Shown in pieces: positions 1-8,171 of a stretch of DNA of 64,000 nt. The stretch lies in assembly GCF_049445795.1 (NCBI RefSeq), contig NZ_JBMSDT010000011.1, forward strand, positions 1 to 64,000. Direction: 5' to 3'. A program made the position numbers and the translations under genes. Each line of letters starts with the position of its first letter. Position 1 is the first letter of the stretch. The notes under the pieces were generated by a model. It saw only the letters and a program-made list of their open reading frames with translations, searched no databases and was not told the DNA's origin. This DNA comes from Larkinella sp049445795. GTDB lineage: Bacteria; Bacteroidota; Bacteroidia; Cytophagales; Spirosomataceae.

Positions 1-604
1 TGTAGCGTTGCCGGACGGCTTTGCGCGCATCTTCCGGGCTGTTGATGACGCCTTCGTTCGGGCCGGGATCGCCCATGAGGTCCTTGCGATAACCGTTGGT
101 CGGGTCGGCATGGCCGCCGGTGGTCGCGATGGATTTACCCGCCGTGAAAATACGCGGCCCATCGACCAAACCCCGGTTGATGGCATTGCGCAGGGCGATG
201 TTCACACCGGAACCGCCCAGATCCCGGACGGTGGTAAAACCGGCCAGGAGCGTGGTTTTGGCGTATTTTGCCGCCTGAAAGGCCACATCCGGCACATTCA
301 TCGTAAACCGGTCGTAGGAGCCGCCCCGCCGGGTTTCGTTTTCGAGGTGAACGTGCATGTCGATCAGGCCGGGCAAGACGGTTTTGGTTTTCAGGTCGAC
401 CACCCGATCCGAAGCCGCCGGTTTGGTGTATCCTTTCTGAACGGCCGTGATTTTCGTGCCTTCGACCACCACGGTTACTTCGCGCTGGAGGTCGTTGTGA
501 ACGCCGTCGAGCAGGTTGCCGCAGTGGAGGAGCGTGCGTTGGGCAAGGAGGGGAGACGCCAGCAGCACGGAAGTTGCGAGCGCGAGGAAGTAGTGTTTTT
601 TCAT
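1..604 (-). CDS. Exported amidohydrolase (imidazolonepropionase/prolidase-like), 3' part beyond window
   Basis: The minus-strand frame opens at the ATG at 602-604 and runs off the left edge, giving 201 residues. Residues 1-21 are a signal peptide (MKKHYFLALATSVLLASPLLA) ending before QRT, so the protein is exported. A small beta-sandwich follows, then VLPGLIDMHVHLE, the HxH metal-binding motif that opens the TIM barrel of the amidohydrolase superfamily; further on are GFTTVRDLGG and TGGHADPT, typical of the imidazolonepropionase-like/Xaa-Pro dipeptidase branch. The later metal ligands lie outside the window, so activity and substrate cannot be judged. It lies downstream of the DUF4920 gene on the same strand, with a terminator hairpin only 18 bases before its start codon. 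The family call is secure, the substrate unknown. Confidence 0.9.
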   Translation of the reverse strand, partial: MKKHYFLALATSVLLASPLLAQRTLLHCGNLLDGVHNDLQREVTVVVEGTKITAVQKGYTKPAASDRVVDLKTKTVLPGLIDMHVHLENETRRGGSYDRFTMNVPDVAFQAAKYAKTTLLAGFTTVRDLGGSGVNIALRNAINRGLVDGPRIFTAGKSIATTGGHADPTNGYRKDLMGDPGPNEGVINSPEDARKAVRQRY

Positions 605-621
605 GCCGATGGGAGTGTAAC

Positions 622-647
622 AAAAAAGCCGCAGCGATTGCGGCTTT
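622..647 (-). terminator. Rho-independent terminator after the DUF4920 gene
   Basis: On the minus strand the 8-base stem AAGCCGCA pairs with TGCGGCTT around a 5-base loop, followed directly by a run of T. It lies 50 bases past the DUF4920 stop codon and 18 bases before the amidohydrolase start, so it either ends the upstream transcript or works as an attenuator for the downstream gene. Confidence 0.75.
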
Positions 648-696
648 CAAGATAGGCAGGATTTGCCAAAGCGTGCTTACAAGGGCGTCGCTTTGG

Positions 697-1152
697 TTAT
701 TTTTTTACAATTACGCCATCGGCCATAAATGTGATGGCTTTTTCGGGCTGGGTAATTTTGGCAATTTCTTCCTTGCTTTTCCCGGCATCTTCGGCGTAGT
801 GACGCAGTTCGGCGACGGAGGTGGTTTTGGTTTCGGCGGTGCCTTCAAACACGACATTTTTTCCGGCAATGTCTTTCGGGACAAAGAACCCGTAGTCGCG
901 GAACCGCACCAGCATGGTCTGGTTGTCGGCGGTTTTGACGCGCATCCAGCAGCCTTTCACCTGACAAACCGACTCCACGGTGCCTTCCACTTTGGCGGGC
1001 ATTTCTTTCTTATCGCCCAGTTTGGCGGCCAGTTCGGTCGTCGGGATGGCGTTGTCGGCCGAGATTTTCTTGCCGTGGTAGCTGACGTTATCCTGGGCCA
1101 GCGCGCTGAACGAAAGGCCGAGCGCGAGCAGGCAAATGGCGAGGTGTTTCAT
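697..1152 (-). CDS. Secreted DUF4920-domain protein
   Basis: The protein has 151 residues with a signal peptide at 1-19 (ends FSALA before QDN), so it is exported to the periplasm or anchored outside. The rest matches the DUF4920 family, whose hallmark is a GxVxxVCQxxGCWM-like segment (here VESVCQVKGCWMRV) followed by VRFRDYGFFVPKD and a C-terminal GVIVKK. The two cysteines in CQVKGC could bind metal or form a disulfide; no function is established for the family. The ATG at 1150-1152 puts the signal peptide at the very start, which supports this start. The gene ends in a terminator hairpin at 622-647. The upstream gap to the Nif3-like gene is 214 bases, so it probably has its own promoter. 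Confidence 0.85.
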   Translation of the reverse strand: MKHLAICLLALGLSFSALAQDNVSYHGKKISADNAIPTTELAAKLGDKKEMPAKVEGTVESVCQVKGCWMRVKTADNQTMLVRFRDYGFFVPKDIAGKNVVFEGTAETKTTSVAELRHYAEDAGKSKEEIAKITQPEKAITFMADGVIVKK

Positions 1153-1366
1153 GGTTGGATGCGGTTTTAATGATGATGCAGGACAAAAATACGAAAAAGC
1201 CGGTTTTAATCCGCAGGGCGAAATAGCTAAAAAACAGGTAGGTACAAAAAGTGGTCAGCCAATTTGATGACTTTTCGGGACGATGACAGTCAAAGCAAAA
1301 ACCGCCTGACAAATTTAACACACTGGACTCTATGAAAGCATCTGCCCGTTGGCATATGCATTATCC

Positions 1367-2254
1367 TCATTTGCGGGGCCGGTCGGGGCGCCAGTACGGT
1401 TCGGGAGCGGAGAGGAACGCAATGGGAACTTCTCGGACAAATTCCTTCAGCCACTCGGCGCAGTACTGCATACCTGCCTGCTCCGAAATCAGGTGGCCCA
1501 GGATGATCAGGGCTTTCTTCTGCCCGGCCGTAATGGCGTCCTGCACGTATTCCACCAGTTCCCATTCGTGCGTTTCGCCCACGATCAGCACATCGGCCTG
1601 GGCCAGGTACGGCACACCGGGCATTAGGCTCAGATTGCCCCAACTCGCCATGGCCCGCCGAATCGGCAGGTTCGGATCGCCGATGACGCGCATGGTTTGA
1701 ATGTTCAGTTTTGAGGCCATGCCTTGTGCAAACCGGTCTAGTCTGGTTTCGGGAAACGTAAACAGCTTGGGCGTTTCCGGGTCGGCGTTTTTCTCCCAGC
1801 CTAAGGTCCGAATCATGCCGGTGGCGATGCCGTCCGGCTTTCGTCCGTGCCAGTGGTCGTGGAAGTGAAAAACCGCCAGGCCTTTGTCCCGAATAAAATC
1901 ACGCTTCTGCTGGTAGAGCGGGTCCTGAGCCACCGGCTCAATCCGGTCCTGGTGGGAGTAGTACGTCGGCTCGTGGGTGATGATCAGATTCAGGTTCTGC
2001 GCAGCCGCCCGCTGGAGTACGTCGAGGGTCGCCATCATCGTGACGGCGATGCCTTTCACGGGCAGTTCCGGCTTCCCCGCAATCAGGTTGTCGACGGTTT
2101 GCTCCCGCCAGGGAATGCCCACGTTTGCCTTGATGCGGTCGATAACCTGACCAACGGTAATCGGTTGTCTGCCGGACGGACGAATAAAACCGGCGGTTGC
2201 CAGACCGAGCGAAGCCGCGAGAAACGTACGGCGGGAAGTAGTATAAGGTGTCAT
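1367..2254 (-). CDS. Nif3-like dinuclear metal-centre protein with twin-arginine signal
   Basis: The protein has 295 residues. The N-terminus SRRTFLAASLGLATAGF looks like a twin-arginine export signal, unusual because Nif3/YbgI proteins are normally cytoplasmic. The body has Nif3 features: an early NLIITHEPTYY strand where the family usually has a His-rich metal ligand, HFHDHWHGRKPDGI in the middle, and a late VLIVGETHEWELVEYV plus LGHLISEQAG, corresponding to the C-terminal metal-binding half. At 295 residues it matches the short form without the central PII/CutA-like insertion. Nif3 proteins have no firmly settled reaction; hydrolase activity has been suggested. It starts 19 bases after the T9SS protein gene ends, so co-transcription is likely. 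The fold assignment is good, the function open. Confidence 0.8.
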   Translation of the reverse strand: MTPYTTSRRTFLAASLGLATAGFIRPSGRQPITVGQVIDRIKANVGIPWREQTVDNLIAGKPELPVKGIAVTMMATLDVLQRAAAQNLNLIITHEPTYYSHQDRIEPVAQDPLYQQKRDFIRDKGLAVFHFHDHWHGRKPDGIATGMIRTLGWEKNADPETPKLFTFPETRLDRFAQGMASKLNIQTMRVIGDPNLPIRRAMASWGNLSLMPGVPYLAQADVLIVGETHEWELVEYVQDAITAGQKKALIILGHLISEQAGMQYCAEWLKEFVREVPIAFLSAPEPYWRPDRPRK

Positions 2255-2273
2255 TTTAGGAATCGTTCGTGGT

Positions 2274-5200
2274 TTATTCGAGCACTTCTACCCAGCCCTT
2301 GCATTTGGTTCCGCGTTGCGTCGTGAGCAGATAATAATATAAACCGTTGGGGGCATCCGCTCCCCAGTTGTTGGCATAATTCTCACTCCGGTAAATTAGC
2401 TTGCCCCAACGGTTGAAAATCTCCAGTTTGGCGCCTGTAAAACCAATATTGAACACATCGTTTTTGCCATCGTTATTCGCCGTTACCACGTTCGGAACAT
2501 CGCTCATGTTTTCAATCTCGACCGGGAGGTTCAACGTCAGGTTGCATCCGTTTTTGGAGGTCGTCAACGATATCTGGTATTGTCCGGACTGCGGGTATTG
2601 GTAAGTGCCGGGCGAATCAACCCGGAGCGTGTCGCCGTTGCCCATTGCCCACTGGTAGCTGTCAGCTCCGGAACCGTTGTTGACCAACTCCACCTTCATC
2701 GGTTGCCCGCATTCGGCACTTACCCGAACTTCGGCATCGGGCCGGAACGAGTCGTCGGTACTGATGGTCACCTTCTTCTCGGTCGAACAGCCATTCTCGC
2801 TTGTAATCTTGACGGTATACGTGGTGGTTTTGGTCGGACTGACCACCGGGTTGCTGACCGTCGCGCTGGTCAGGCCCTCGGTAGGCGTCCAGACATACGT
2901 TTTGCCGCCTTCGGCAAGCAGTTGCACCGGTTTTCCGGGACAAATCGTCGTGTCGTTGCTCACCTTGAAATTAGCCGGGTACACTTTAATGACTTTCTGC
3001 GCCACGTCGACGCGCTTGCAACTCAGTCGGTTATAGGCCGTCAGCGTCACGGTGTATTCACCCGGTTTATCAAAGGTATGGCTTACCTGCGTGGGGCTGG
3101 TCGAAGTGCCGGTGCCGCCGAAATTCCATTCGTAGGTAATCCCGCCTTCGCTCGTATTGACGAAGTTGAGCGTCAGGGGCATGCAGCCTTCGATGACATC
3201 TTTCTGGGTGCCCTGGTAGGCATCGAAGGCGGCTTTCAGCCGGTCGATGTCGAATTTGAAGGCGGCATTGTTGCAGTTCGGGCTTTTGTTGGTGGTCGAC
3301 CAAACTTGTGCCGTGGCCGGAAACCGCGTTCCTCCGCAGGCACAGGCTGCGTGGTAAATCACTCCGCTTTTGTCGAACCGGCTTGTGCCGCCATCGACAT
3401 GATCTCCCCGTCCGGGTAGGTTATCGCTGCCGAAAAATGTGGCGTAGAGCAGCGATTTTCCGCCCCGTTCGAGCAGGACCAGCCAGTAGTTGTTGCCATC
3501 GGTCGTCCGGCGGTACGCATCCGTCGTGACGGGCAATCCGGACGTACTGCTGTTCGGATTGGCGCTTCGTACGTTGACCGAACCGCCCCAGCCCGACATA
3601 TAAATGTTGCCGCATTCGTTGACCAGAAACGCCGTCGGCGAAATGTCCGGGCTGGTCCGGCCGGAACCGACCACCGTTGAGAAGACGGTTTTGCTCAGCG
3701 TAGGGTCGAGAGCATGGACAAACTGCCCGCTCCGGGCGTTTTGGTATACACTGTCGGAAACCGGGTAAGAGCCCCGCGTCAGCCCGAAAACGTGCGGATT
3801 CTCATCTGAATCGAGGTCAATGAGATAAGCCGCGTCCTGCGCCGGGGTACCCAGGTAGGTGCTGCGTTCCAACTGGTCGTTTCGGAACTTCACCAGAAAA
3901 CCGTCTTCCTGACCGCCCAACTGGGTTTTGTACGCGCCGGTCGTGCCCGGCAGGTCGCTGCTGCGTGTCGTTCCGACGGCGTAAAGGGCACCCGACGCAC
4001 CGATGCGCAGGGCGTAGGCCACGTCGTAACCGCTTCCACCAAAATAAGTACTCCAGCGTAACTGACTTAGGTCCGAATTTAGCTGAATAAAAACCGCATC
4101 GCCCGGCCCTTGCCGTTTTGGCTGCGGGGCATTGGCCGTTACCGGAAAATCCGCCGAGGTCGTTACGGTGGCGACGTACACATTGTCGTTTTTGTCAACC
4201 ATGACTTCGCCCCGCAAATCGTCGCCGTAGTTGAAAATGCTCAAATAGACATCGGCATAATTGATGCCATCGTTGCCCGAACCACCGATATAGGTACTGT
4301 TCCGGAGCGTCCGGCCGTCGGCGCTGAGGGTGGCCAGGAACAAATCGGTGCCGTTGCGGAAGTAAATGGAGCCGTACAGGCTGTTCGGTTCGGGGAGTTG
4401 GTTGCCAATCGGCAGGTAGGGTGTGCCCCCGGCAAATTTGCGGCTATAGGCTGCAGCGGTGGTCGGGAAATTAGATGATGATGTGACGCCGTAAATCAGC
4501 AATTCGTTTTTGCTGTTGACAATTAAGCTATGTGGTGTTTCGCCGGTGGAGCCGCCCAGGTACGTTGCGTACAACAATTGCCGACCGTCGGGGCTGAATT
4601 TCAGGATAGCCACGTCCATTTCAGCCCCGTAGCGGGTTTGGAAAGCCCCGGTGGTCGGGACGAAACTGGTGCCAAAAACCGTCCCCGCCGTGTAGAGGTT
4701 GCCTTCGTTGTCGTAAGTCGCTGTGTGCCCCCAGTTGTCGCTGACGGAGCCGGAATAAGACGAGAAGATCAGCGTGGGGTCGATCGTAAGTATTTGTTGT
4801 CGGTTAAAGCCGTTCGGAAAGCGGAAGGAAGCCGTTTGGTCTTCCAATCTCCATTCTGACGGTACTTCGGTCGTCCTGCCGTTTTTTTCGGTGAACGAAT
4901 ACGGTTTTTCTTCTTTAAATGGCAACAAACTAGTTTCGATGACCAGTTGGCCGTTTTCCAACCGCACGGCTGAGGCTCCATCGTACTGCAACCGAATCAC
5001 CGACGGATCAGCGCCCGGTTGTACGACAAATTCATATTTCAGTGTCTGATAATAGGCAAACAGCCGCAAATCGATACCCGGATAAATGCCCCGGTAAACG
5101 ATTTCGCCAAAAGCCGGTACAGCACTGGCCCACTGGCTCGATGCGCTGCCTAAAAAGTAGTTCAGGTTGGTCGAAACCCGGTTTTTGCTTTCCATCTGAA

Positions 5201-5537
5201 CGGTTTCCAGGCTATTCGGCAACCGCACTTCGATGCCGTGTGCGTTCACCAGGGGTTCGGTCCGTTCGGGCGGGGCCGCGGTTCGGGCTGCGGGCTGACC
5301 GGTGCGCCCGGAATGAATACGGTCCAGGGCTTCGGTATCGTAAAAAACGTAATGGAGCGATTGTTTTTTCAGGAACAAAAAACCACCCGGCAGTTCGGCG
5401 CGGTACAGGATTTCGGGCGACCACTGGCCTTTGTTTTGAACAAACCGCACGGCACTGGACGATGGCGCATCCGCCAGTGCTGCGCTAATAATTCCACAAA
5501 GCCAGAAAAGAAAAGAAAGAGTAAACGTTCGACGCAT
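2274..5537 (-). CDS. Giant secreted T9SS protein: SBBP-type repeats, PKD domains, type B sorting domain
   Basis: The start is placed at the ATG at 5535-5537 because it begins a good signal peptide (MRRTFTLSFLFWLCGIISAALA); the frame stays open 15 residues further up. The product is about 1087 residues. After an N-terminal beta domain (FVQNKGQWSPEILYRAE, typical of Bacteroidota SBBP proteins), residues about 270-770 contain repeated YLGGSG-type blades (TYLGGSTGETP, TYIGGSGNDGIN, TYFGGSGYDVAY), which indicates a beta-propeller. Next comes a PKD domain (YEWNFGG...HTFDKPGEYTVTLTAYN), an Ig/PKD-like domain (TICPGKPVQLLAEGG) and another PKD-like domain. The last 70 residues (NVVTANNDGKNDVF, IFNRWGKLIYRS, GLYYYLL) are the gliding-motility C-terminal, type B sorting domain that directs export by the type IX system. 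Its ligand is unknown. Confidence 0.92.
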   Translation of the reverse strand: MRRTFTLSFLFWLCGIISAALADAPSSSAVRFVQNKGQWSPEILYRAELPGGFLFLKKQSLHYVFYDTEALDRIHSGRTGQPAARTAAPPERTEPLVNAHGIEVRLPNSLETVQMESKNRVSTNLNYFLGSASSQWASAVPAFGEIVYRGIYPGIDLRLFAYYQTLKYEFVVQPGADPSVIRLQYDGASAVRLENGQLVIETSLLPFKEEKPYSFTEKNGRTTEVPSEWRLEDQTASFRFPNGFNRQQILTIDPTLIFSSYSGSVSDNWGHTATYDNEGNLYTAGTVFGTSFVPTTGAFQTRYGAEMDVAILKFSPDGRQLLYATYLGGSTGETPHSLIVNSKNELLIYGVTSSSNFPTTAAAYSRKFAGGTPYLPIGNQLPEPNSLYGSIYFRNGTDLFLATLSADGRTLRNSTYIGGSGNDGINYADVYLSIFNYGDDLRGEVMVDKNDNVYVATVTTSADFPVTANAPQPKRQGPGDAVFIQLNSDLSQLRWSTYFGGSGYDVAYALRIGASGALYAVGTTRSSDLPGTTGAYKTQLGGQEDGFLVKFRNDQLERSTYLGTPAQDAAYLIDLDSDENPHVFGLTRGSYPVSDSVYQNARSGQFVHALDPTLSKTVFSTVVGSGRTSPDISPTAFLVNECGNIYMSGWGGSVNVRSANPNSSTSGLPVTTDAYRRTTDGNNYWLVLLERGGKSLLYATFFGSDNLPGRGDHVDGGTSRFDKSGVIYHAACACGGTRFPATAQVWSTTNKSPNCNNAAFKFDIDRLKAAFDAYQGTQKDVIEGCMPLTLNFVNTSEGGITYEWNFGGTGTSTSPTQVSHTFDKPGEYTVTLTAYNRLSCKRVDVAQKVIKVYPANFKVSNDTTICPGKPVQLLAEGGKTYVWTPTEGLTSATVSNPVVSPTKTTTYTVKITSENGCSTEKKVTISTDDSFRPDAEVRVSAECGQPMKVELVNNGSGADSYQWAMGNGDTLRVDSPGTYQYPQSGQYQISLTTSKNGCNLTLNLPVEIENMSDVPNVVTANNDGKNDVFNIGFTGAKLEIFNRWGKLIYRSENYANNWGADAPNGLYYYLLTTQRGTKCKGWVEVLE

Positions 5538-5853
5538 AACCGGCGGCTTCAAAACCATTTTCAAGATACTATACTTCGGCAAAAGAAGAAAGCGAACTGG
5601 TGAACGCCTGAACCGTTGGAATGAAGTTAAGACTCCCGTTGCCTGTCTTTTTGTCTAAAGTTCTACGATAATTCCAAATGAAAGGGGAAACCGGCGAAAA
5701 AACGCGCATTACCCCAGAAAATGTTTGCCGGGCGGGCGGTTTTCTTCGTATTTATCAGGACTCCAGAATAGCGTGAAGCGTTGCAAGAAGACCGCTCAAA
5801 GAAGCAGAGGTATGCGAGCGTATCGGGCAATCATCGTGGGTGCGCATGGCGAA
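5538..5853. other. 316-base gap upstream of the T9SS protein gene
   Basis: No convincing gene is seen. The stretch must carry the promoter of the large secreted protein and the end of the APH-kinase transcript, but I could not find a good match to the Bacteroidota -33/-7 pair or a clear terminator hairpin. Confidence 0.5.
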
Positions 5854-6549
5854 TTAGACATCGTGCAGGTGACTCCGTAACGCCATAGCTTGTTTGGCAA
5901 ACCAGCGCAGGTCCCGCCTGAAGATGGCAGCCGCTTTTTGTCGGCCCGCTTGTTGGTGATTGAGTAAGGCTCGTTCAAGATCCGCTTCGTAATAGTCAAC
6001 TAATTCAGCGGGGTTTGGCCACCCGTAGGCCCGGCACAGGAGTTGAAGACGGCGGGCCTGGTTGGCTACCGGCCAGGTTCGGTGGCCCAAATCGATGTAG
6101 GCACCAGCCGCCAAAGCCAGGTCCTGAAGCCGGGAGCCGGGTTGGGCGTCATCCCAATCGATTAGTCCAACGGGCTGGTCGCCCTGAAAAACGGTGTTAT
6201 GCGGGCCGAGATCACCGTGCATAATGATTTCATGCGCCCCTTTCAGGTCCGATTGTTGCGTCAAATCATGAAACCGCCGGATAAGCCGGGCCACCTGGAC
6301 GAGTTGCTGATCGGAAAGCCGATAGCCCGTTCCCGGTAAAACCGACCCTTCCATGAAGGAAAGGATTTCCCGGTTTTTCGAATCAATGCCTAAAAACCGG
6401 GGAGCCTCGGCAAACTGATGATGTTCCAGAAACAGCAGCGTCTGATGAACGAACGGGGAGTTTGCCTTGAGTGGTCGGCGTACTGTTGACCCTACCCGAA
6501 CGATGCCCGCTGTCACCTGACCTCCCCGAAGGGGTATTTCCTGATCCAT
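5854..6549 (-). CDS. Aminoglycoside phosphotransferase/choline kinase-like protein
   Basis: The 231-residue protein has the APH-type kinase signature: HGDLGPHNTVF at residues 111-121 (catalytic Asp113 and metal-binding Asn118) and LIDWDDAQPG at 129-138, equivalent to the Mg-binding DFG region. The N-terminal lobe is short (residues 1-65), so the ATP-binding beta-sheet is reduced compared with true aminoglycoside kinases. The family phosphorylates hydroxyls of small molecules such as aminoglycosides, choline or sugars, and the sequence does not show which. It begins 39 bases after the ABC ATPase gene and forms the last gene of the lpx run. Resistance should not be inferred from the family name alone. 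Confidence 0.82.
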   Translation of the reverse strand: MDQEIPLRGGQVTAGIVRVGSTVRRPLKANSPFVHQTLLFLEHHQFAEAPRFLGIDSKNREILSFMEGSVLPGTGYRLSDQQLVQVARLIRRFHDLTQQSDLKGAHEIIMHGDLGPHNTVFQGDQPVGLIDWDDAQPGSRLQDLALAAGAYIDLGHRTWPVANQARRLQLLCRAYGWPNPAELVDYYEADLERALLNHQQAGRQKAAAIFRRDLRWFAKQAMALRSHLHDV

Positions 6550-6588
6550 AGCGGTTTACGGGAAAAAGACCTGACTAGCTCACCAAAA

Positions 6589-7203
6589 TTATTTCCAGCG
6601 CATGATGTCGATGACATTTGGGCAGAAATCGTATTCTTCAGGCTGGTTGGAGCCGATCAGCAGGAGGGGGGCAGCAAGTAGCCGGACCTGTTCGCGGTAC
6701 CAGGCCACGCCCTGTTTGTCGAGGTTCGAGGTGGGCTCATCTAGGATAACGACGGACGCTTCGGAATAGAACGCCAGCGCGAGTTTGACGCGTTGTTTCA
6801 TGCCCGACGAAAACGCTTTGATTTCCTTGTGCCGGGCGTGGCCGAGGTGCATCAACTCACAAAGCTGTTCCGGGCTGCGTTTTTGCCGGAACGGCTTGAA
6901 CGATTGGTGAAAGGTCAGCAGTTCGAGCAGCGTCAGTTCCTCAATTAACTCAAGATAAGGAGCCGCCATCACGACGCACTGAAACCACTGATCGACCTCG
7001 ACGGTTTTTCCCTGGTGGGTATACCGGATGACCCCTTCGGAGGCAGGCAAAACGCCGATCAGCGTTTGCAGCAGGGTTGATTTTCCGCTGCCATTGGGTC
7101 CCACGAACGTATAGCTGTTTCCGGCCTCCATACGCAGGTCGACGTTCCGGAAAATCCACTCGCGCCGGAAGCGCTTGCTGAGTCGTTCGGTGGTGATCTG
7201 CAT
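6589..7203 (-). CDS. ABC transporter ATP-binding protein
   Basis: A single nucleotide-binding domain of 204 residues is complete: Walker A GPNGSGKS at 35-42, signature FSSGMKQ at 131-137, Walker B VVILDEP at 151-157 with Asp155 and the catalytic Glu156. The segment VVMAAPYLELIEELTLLELL (78-97) takes the place of the usual Q-loop and resembles a small Bacteroidota subfamily whose gene follows lpxA. No permease gene is adjacent, so the membrane partner is elsewhere or not yet recognised. Position at the end of the lipid A run suggests envelope export, but this is inference. An inverted repeat at 7221-7290 lies just before its start codon. Confidence 0.88.
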   Translation of the reverse strand: MQITTERLSKRFRREWIFRNVDLRMEAGNSYTFVGPNGSGKSTLLQTLIGVLPASEGVIRYTHQGKTVEVDQWFQCVVMAAPYLELIEELTLLELLTFHQSFKPFRQKRSPEQLCELMHLGHARHKEIKAFSSGMKQRVKLALAFYSEASVVILDEPTSNLDKQGVAWYREQVRLLAAPLLLIGSNQPEEYDFCPNVIDIMRWK

Positions 7204-7220
7204 AAAAAGCTTTTAATTAA

Positions 7221-7290
7221 AATAACGAATAGCGAAGTACAGCCACAACGGGTTTCGTTATTCGATATTCAGTATTCGCTATTTGTTATT
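7221..7290. repeat. Inverted-repeat element between lpxA and the ABC gene
   Basis: Arms of 16 bases at 7221-7236 and 7275-7290 pair with one mismatch. The inside consists of further imperfect TATTCG-like units. The element ends 12 bases from the lpxA stop and begins 17 bases upstream of the ABC start codon. On RNA it would fold into a long AU-rich hairpin, which could weaken read-through or stabilise the upstream message. Confidence 0.7.
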
Positions 7291-7301
7291 CCATGCCTGA
7301 A

Positions 7302-8096
7302 CTATTCCCCCACTTCTCGCCCCGACGGGCCTTTCATGATGCCGCGTTCGGAGTTGCGGATGAAATTGACGATTTCATCGCGTTCGTCGGACGGGGGCAG
7401 TTCGAGTTCGATGCGGGTCAGGGCGTCGGCGTTGCTCAGACCGCGCAGGTAGATGTAGCGGTAGATTTCCTGAATCTGGTTGATCTGTTCGTTGGTATAC
7501 CCGCGCCGGCGCAGTCCGACCGAGTTGATACCGGCATACGACAGCGGTTCGCGGGCGGCTTTCGAGAAGGGTGGGACGTCTTTCCGAACCAGCGAACCAC
7601 CCGAAATGAAGGCGTGAACGCCGATTTTAGCAAACTGGTGAACGGCGCTGAACGCGCTGATGATGCCCCAGTCGCCGAGGTGAACGTGACCCGCCATCTG
7701 CACGGTATTGCCAATCAGACAGTGGTTGCCGACGCGGCAGTCGTGGGCGACGTGGGCGTAGGCCATAATCAGGCAGTCGCTGCCGATTTCGGTCCGGCGG
7801 TGTTCCTCCGTGCCCCGGCTGACCGTTGCGTATTCGCGAATGGTGGTATTATCCCCGACGAACGTTAGCGTGTATTCCCCTCTAAATTTCAAATCCTGCG
7901 GAATGGCCGAGATCACAACCCCCGGGTAAATGCGGCAGTTTTTGCCGATGCGGGCCCCTTCGTTGATGACGGCGTGTGAACCAATCCAGGTTCCCTCATC
8001 GATTTCAACGTCTTTGTGGATGATTGCAAATGGCTCAATCACAACGTTTTGAGCTATTTTAGCCTCGGGGTGGACGTATGCAAGTGGTTGAATCAT
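7302..8096 (-). CDS. lpxA: Acyl-ACP--UDP-N-acetylglucosamine O-acyltransferase
   Basis: LpxA transfers a 3-hydroxyacyl chain from acyl carrier protein to the 3-OH of UDP-GlcNAc, the first step of lipid A synthesis in the cytoplasm. The 264-residue protein is the usual length and starts with MIQPLAYVHPEAKIA, followed by left-handed beta-helix hexapeptides. AYAHVAHDC at 112-120 contains the catalytic histidine (His118, the equivalent of E. coli His125), and VGNHCLIGNTVQMAGHVHLGD continues the coil. The C-terminal helical part (RRRGYTNEQINQIQEIYRYIYLRGL) is complete. It is followed by the ABC ATPase and preceded by lpxC-fabZ with a 74-base gap that is mostly an inverted repeat. Confidence 0.97.
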   Translation of the reverse strand: MIQPLAYVHPEAKIAQNVVIEPFAIIHKDVEIDEGTWIGSHAVINEGARIGKNCRIYPGVVISAIPQDLKFRGEYTLTFVGDNTTIREYATVSRGTEEHRRTEIGSDCLIMAYAHVAHDCRVGNHCLIGNTVQMAGHVHLGDWGIISAFSAVHQFAKIGVHAFISGGSLVRKDVPPFSKAAREPLSYAGINSVGLRRRGYTNEQINQIQEIYRYIYLRGLSNADALTRIELELPPSDERDEIVNFIRNSERGIMKGPSGREVGE

Positions 8097-8106
8097 TAAA
8101 CTGTGT

Positions 8107-8171
8107 GGTTTAACGTTTGACGTTTAACGTTTAACGCGGGAGCTTGACCCTGAAACGTTAAACGTTAAACC
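8107..8171. repeat. Inverted-repeat element between lpxC-fabZ and lpxA
   Basis: Nineteen-base arms at 8107-8125 and 8153-8171 match at 18 positions. Both are built of tandem TTTAACG units, and an extra copy lies in the left half. The right end overlaps the lpxC-fabZ stop codon (8171-8173). Read in the transcript it forms a hairpin without a following T run, so it is unlikely to be a full terminator in the middle of this operon. Confidence 0.75.

Noticed and set aside
2580..3419. 279-codon plus-strand frame opposite the T9SS protein gene
   Set aside because: Antisense shadow of the PKD and propeller region; high Arg/Gly/Val composition typical of such shadows.
5854..6549. Antibiotic resistance gene
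   Set aside because: The APH fold is shared by many small-molecule kinases and the locus is a core lipid A run; no evidence for aminoglycosides.
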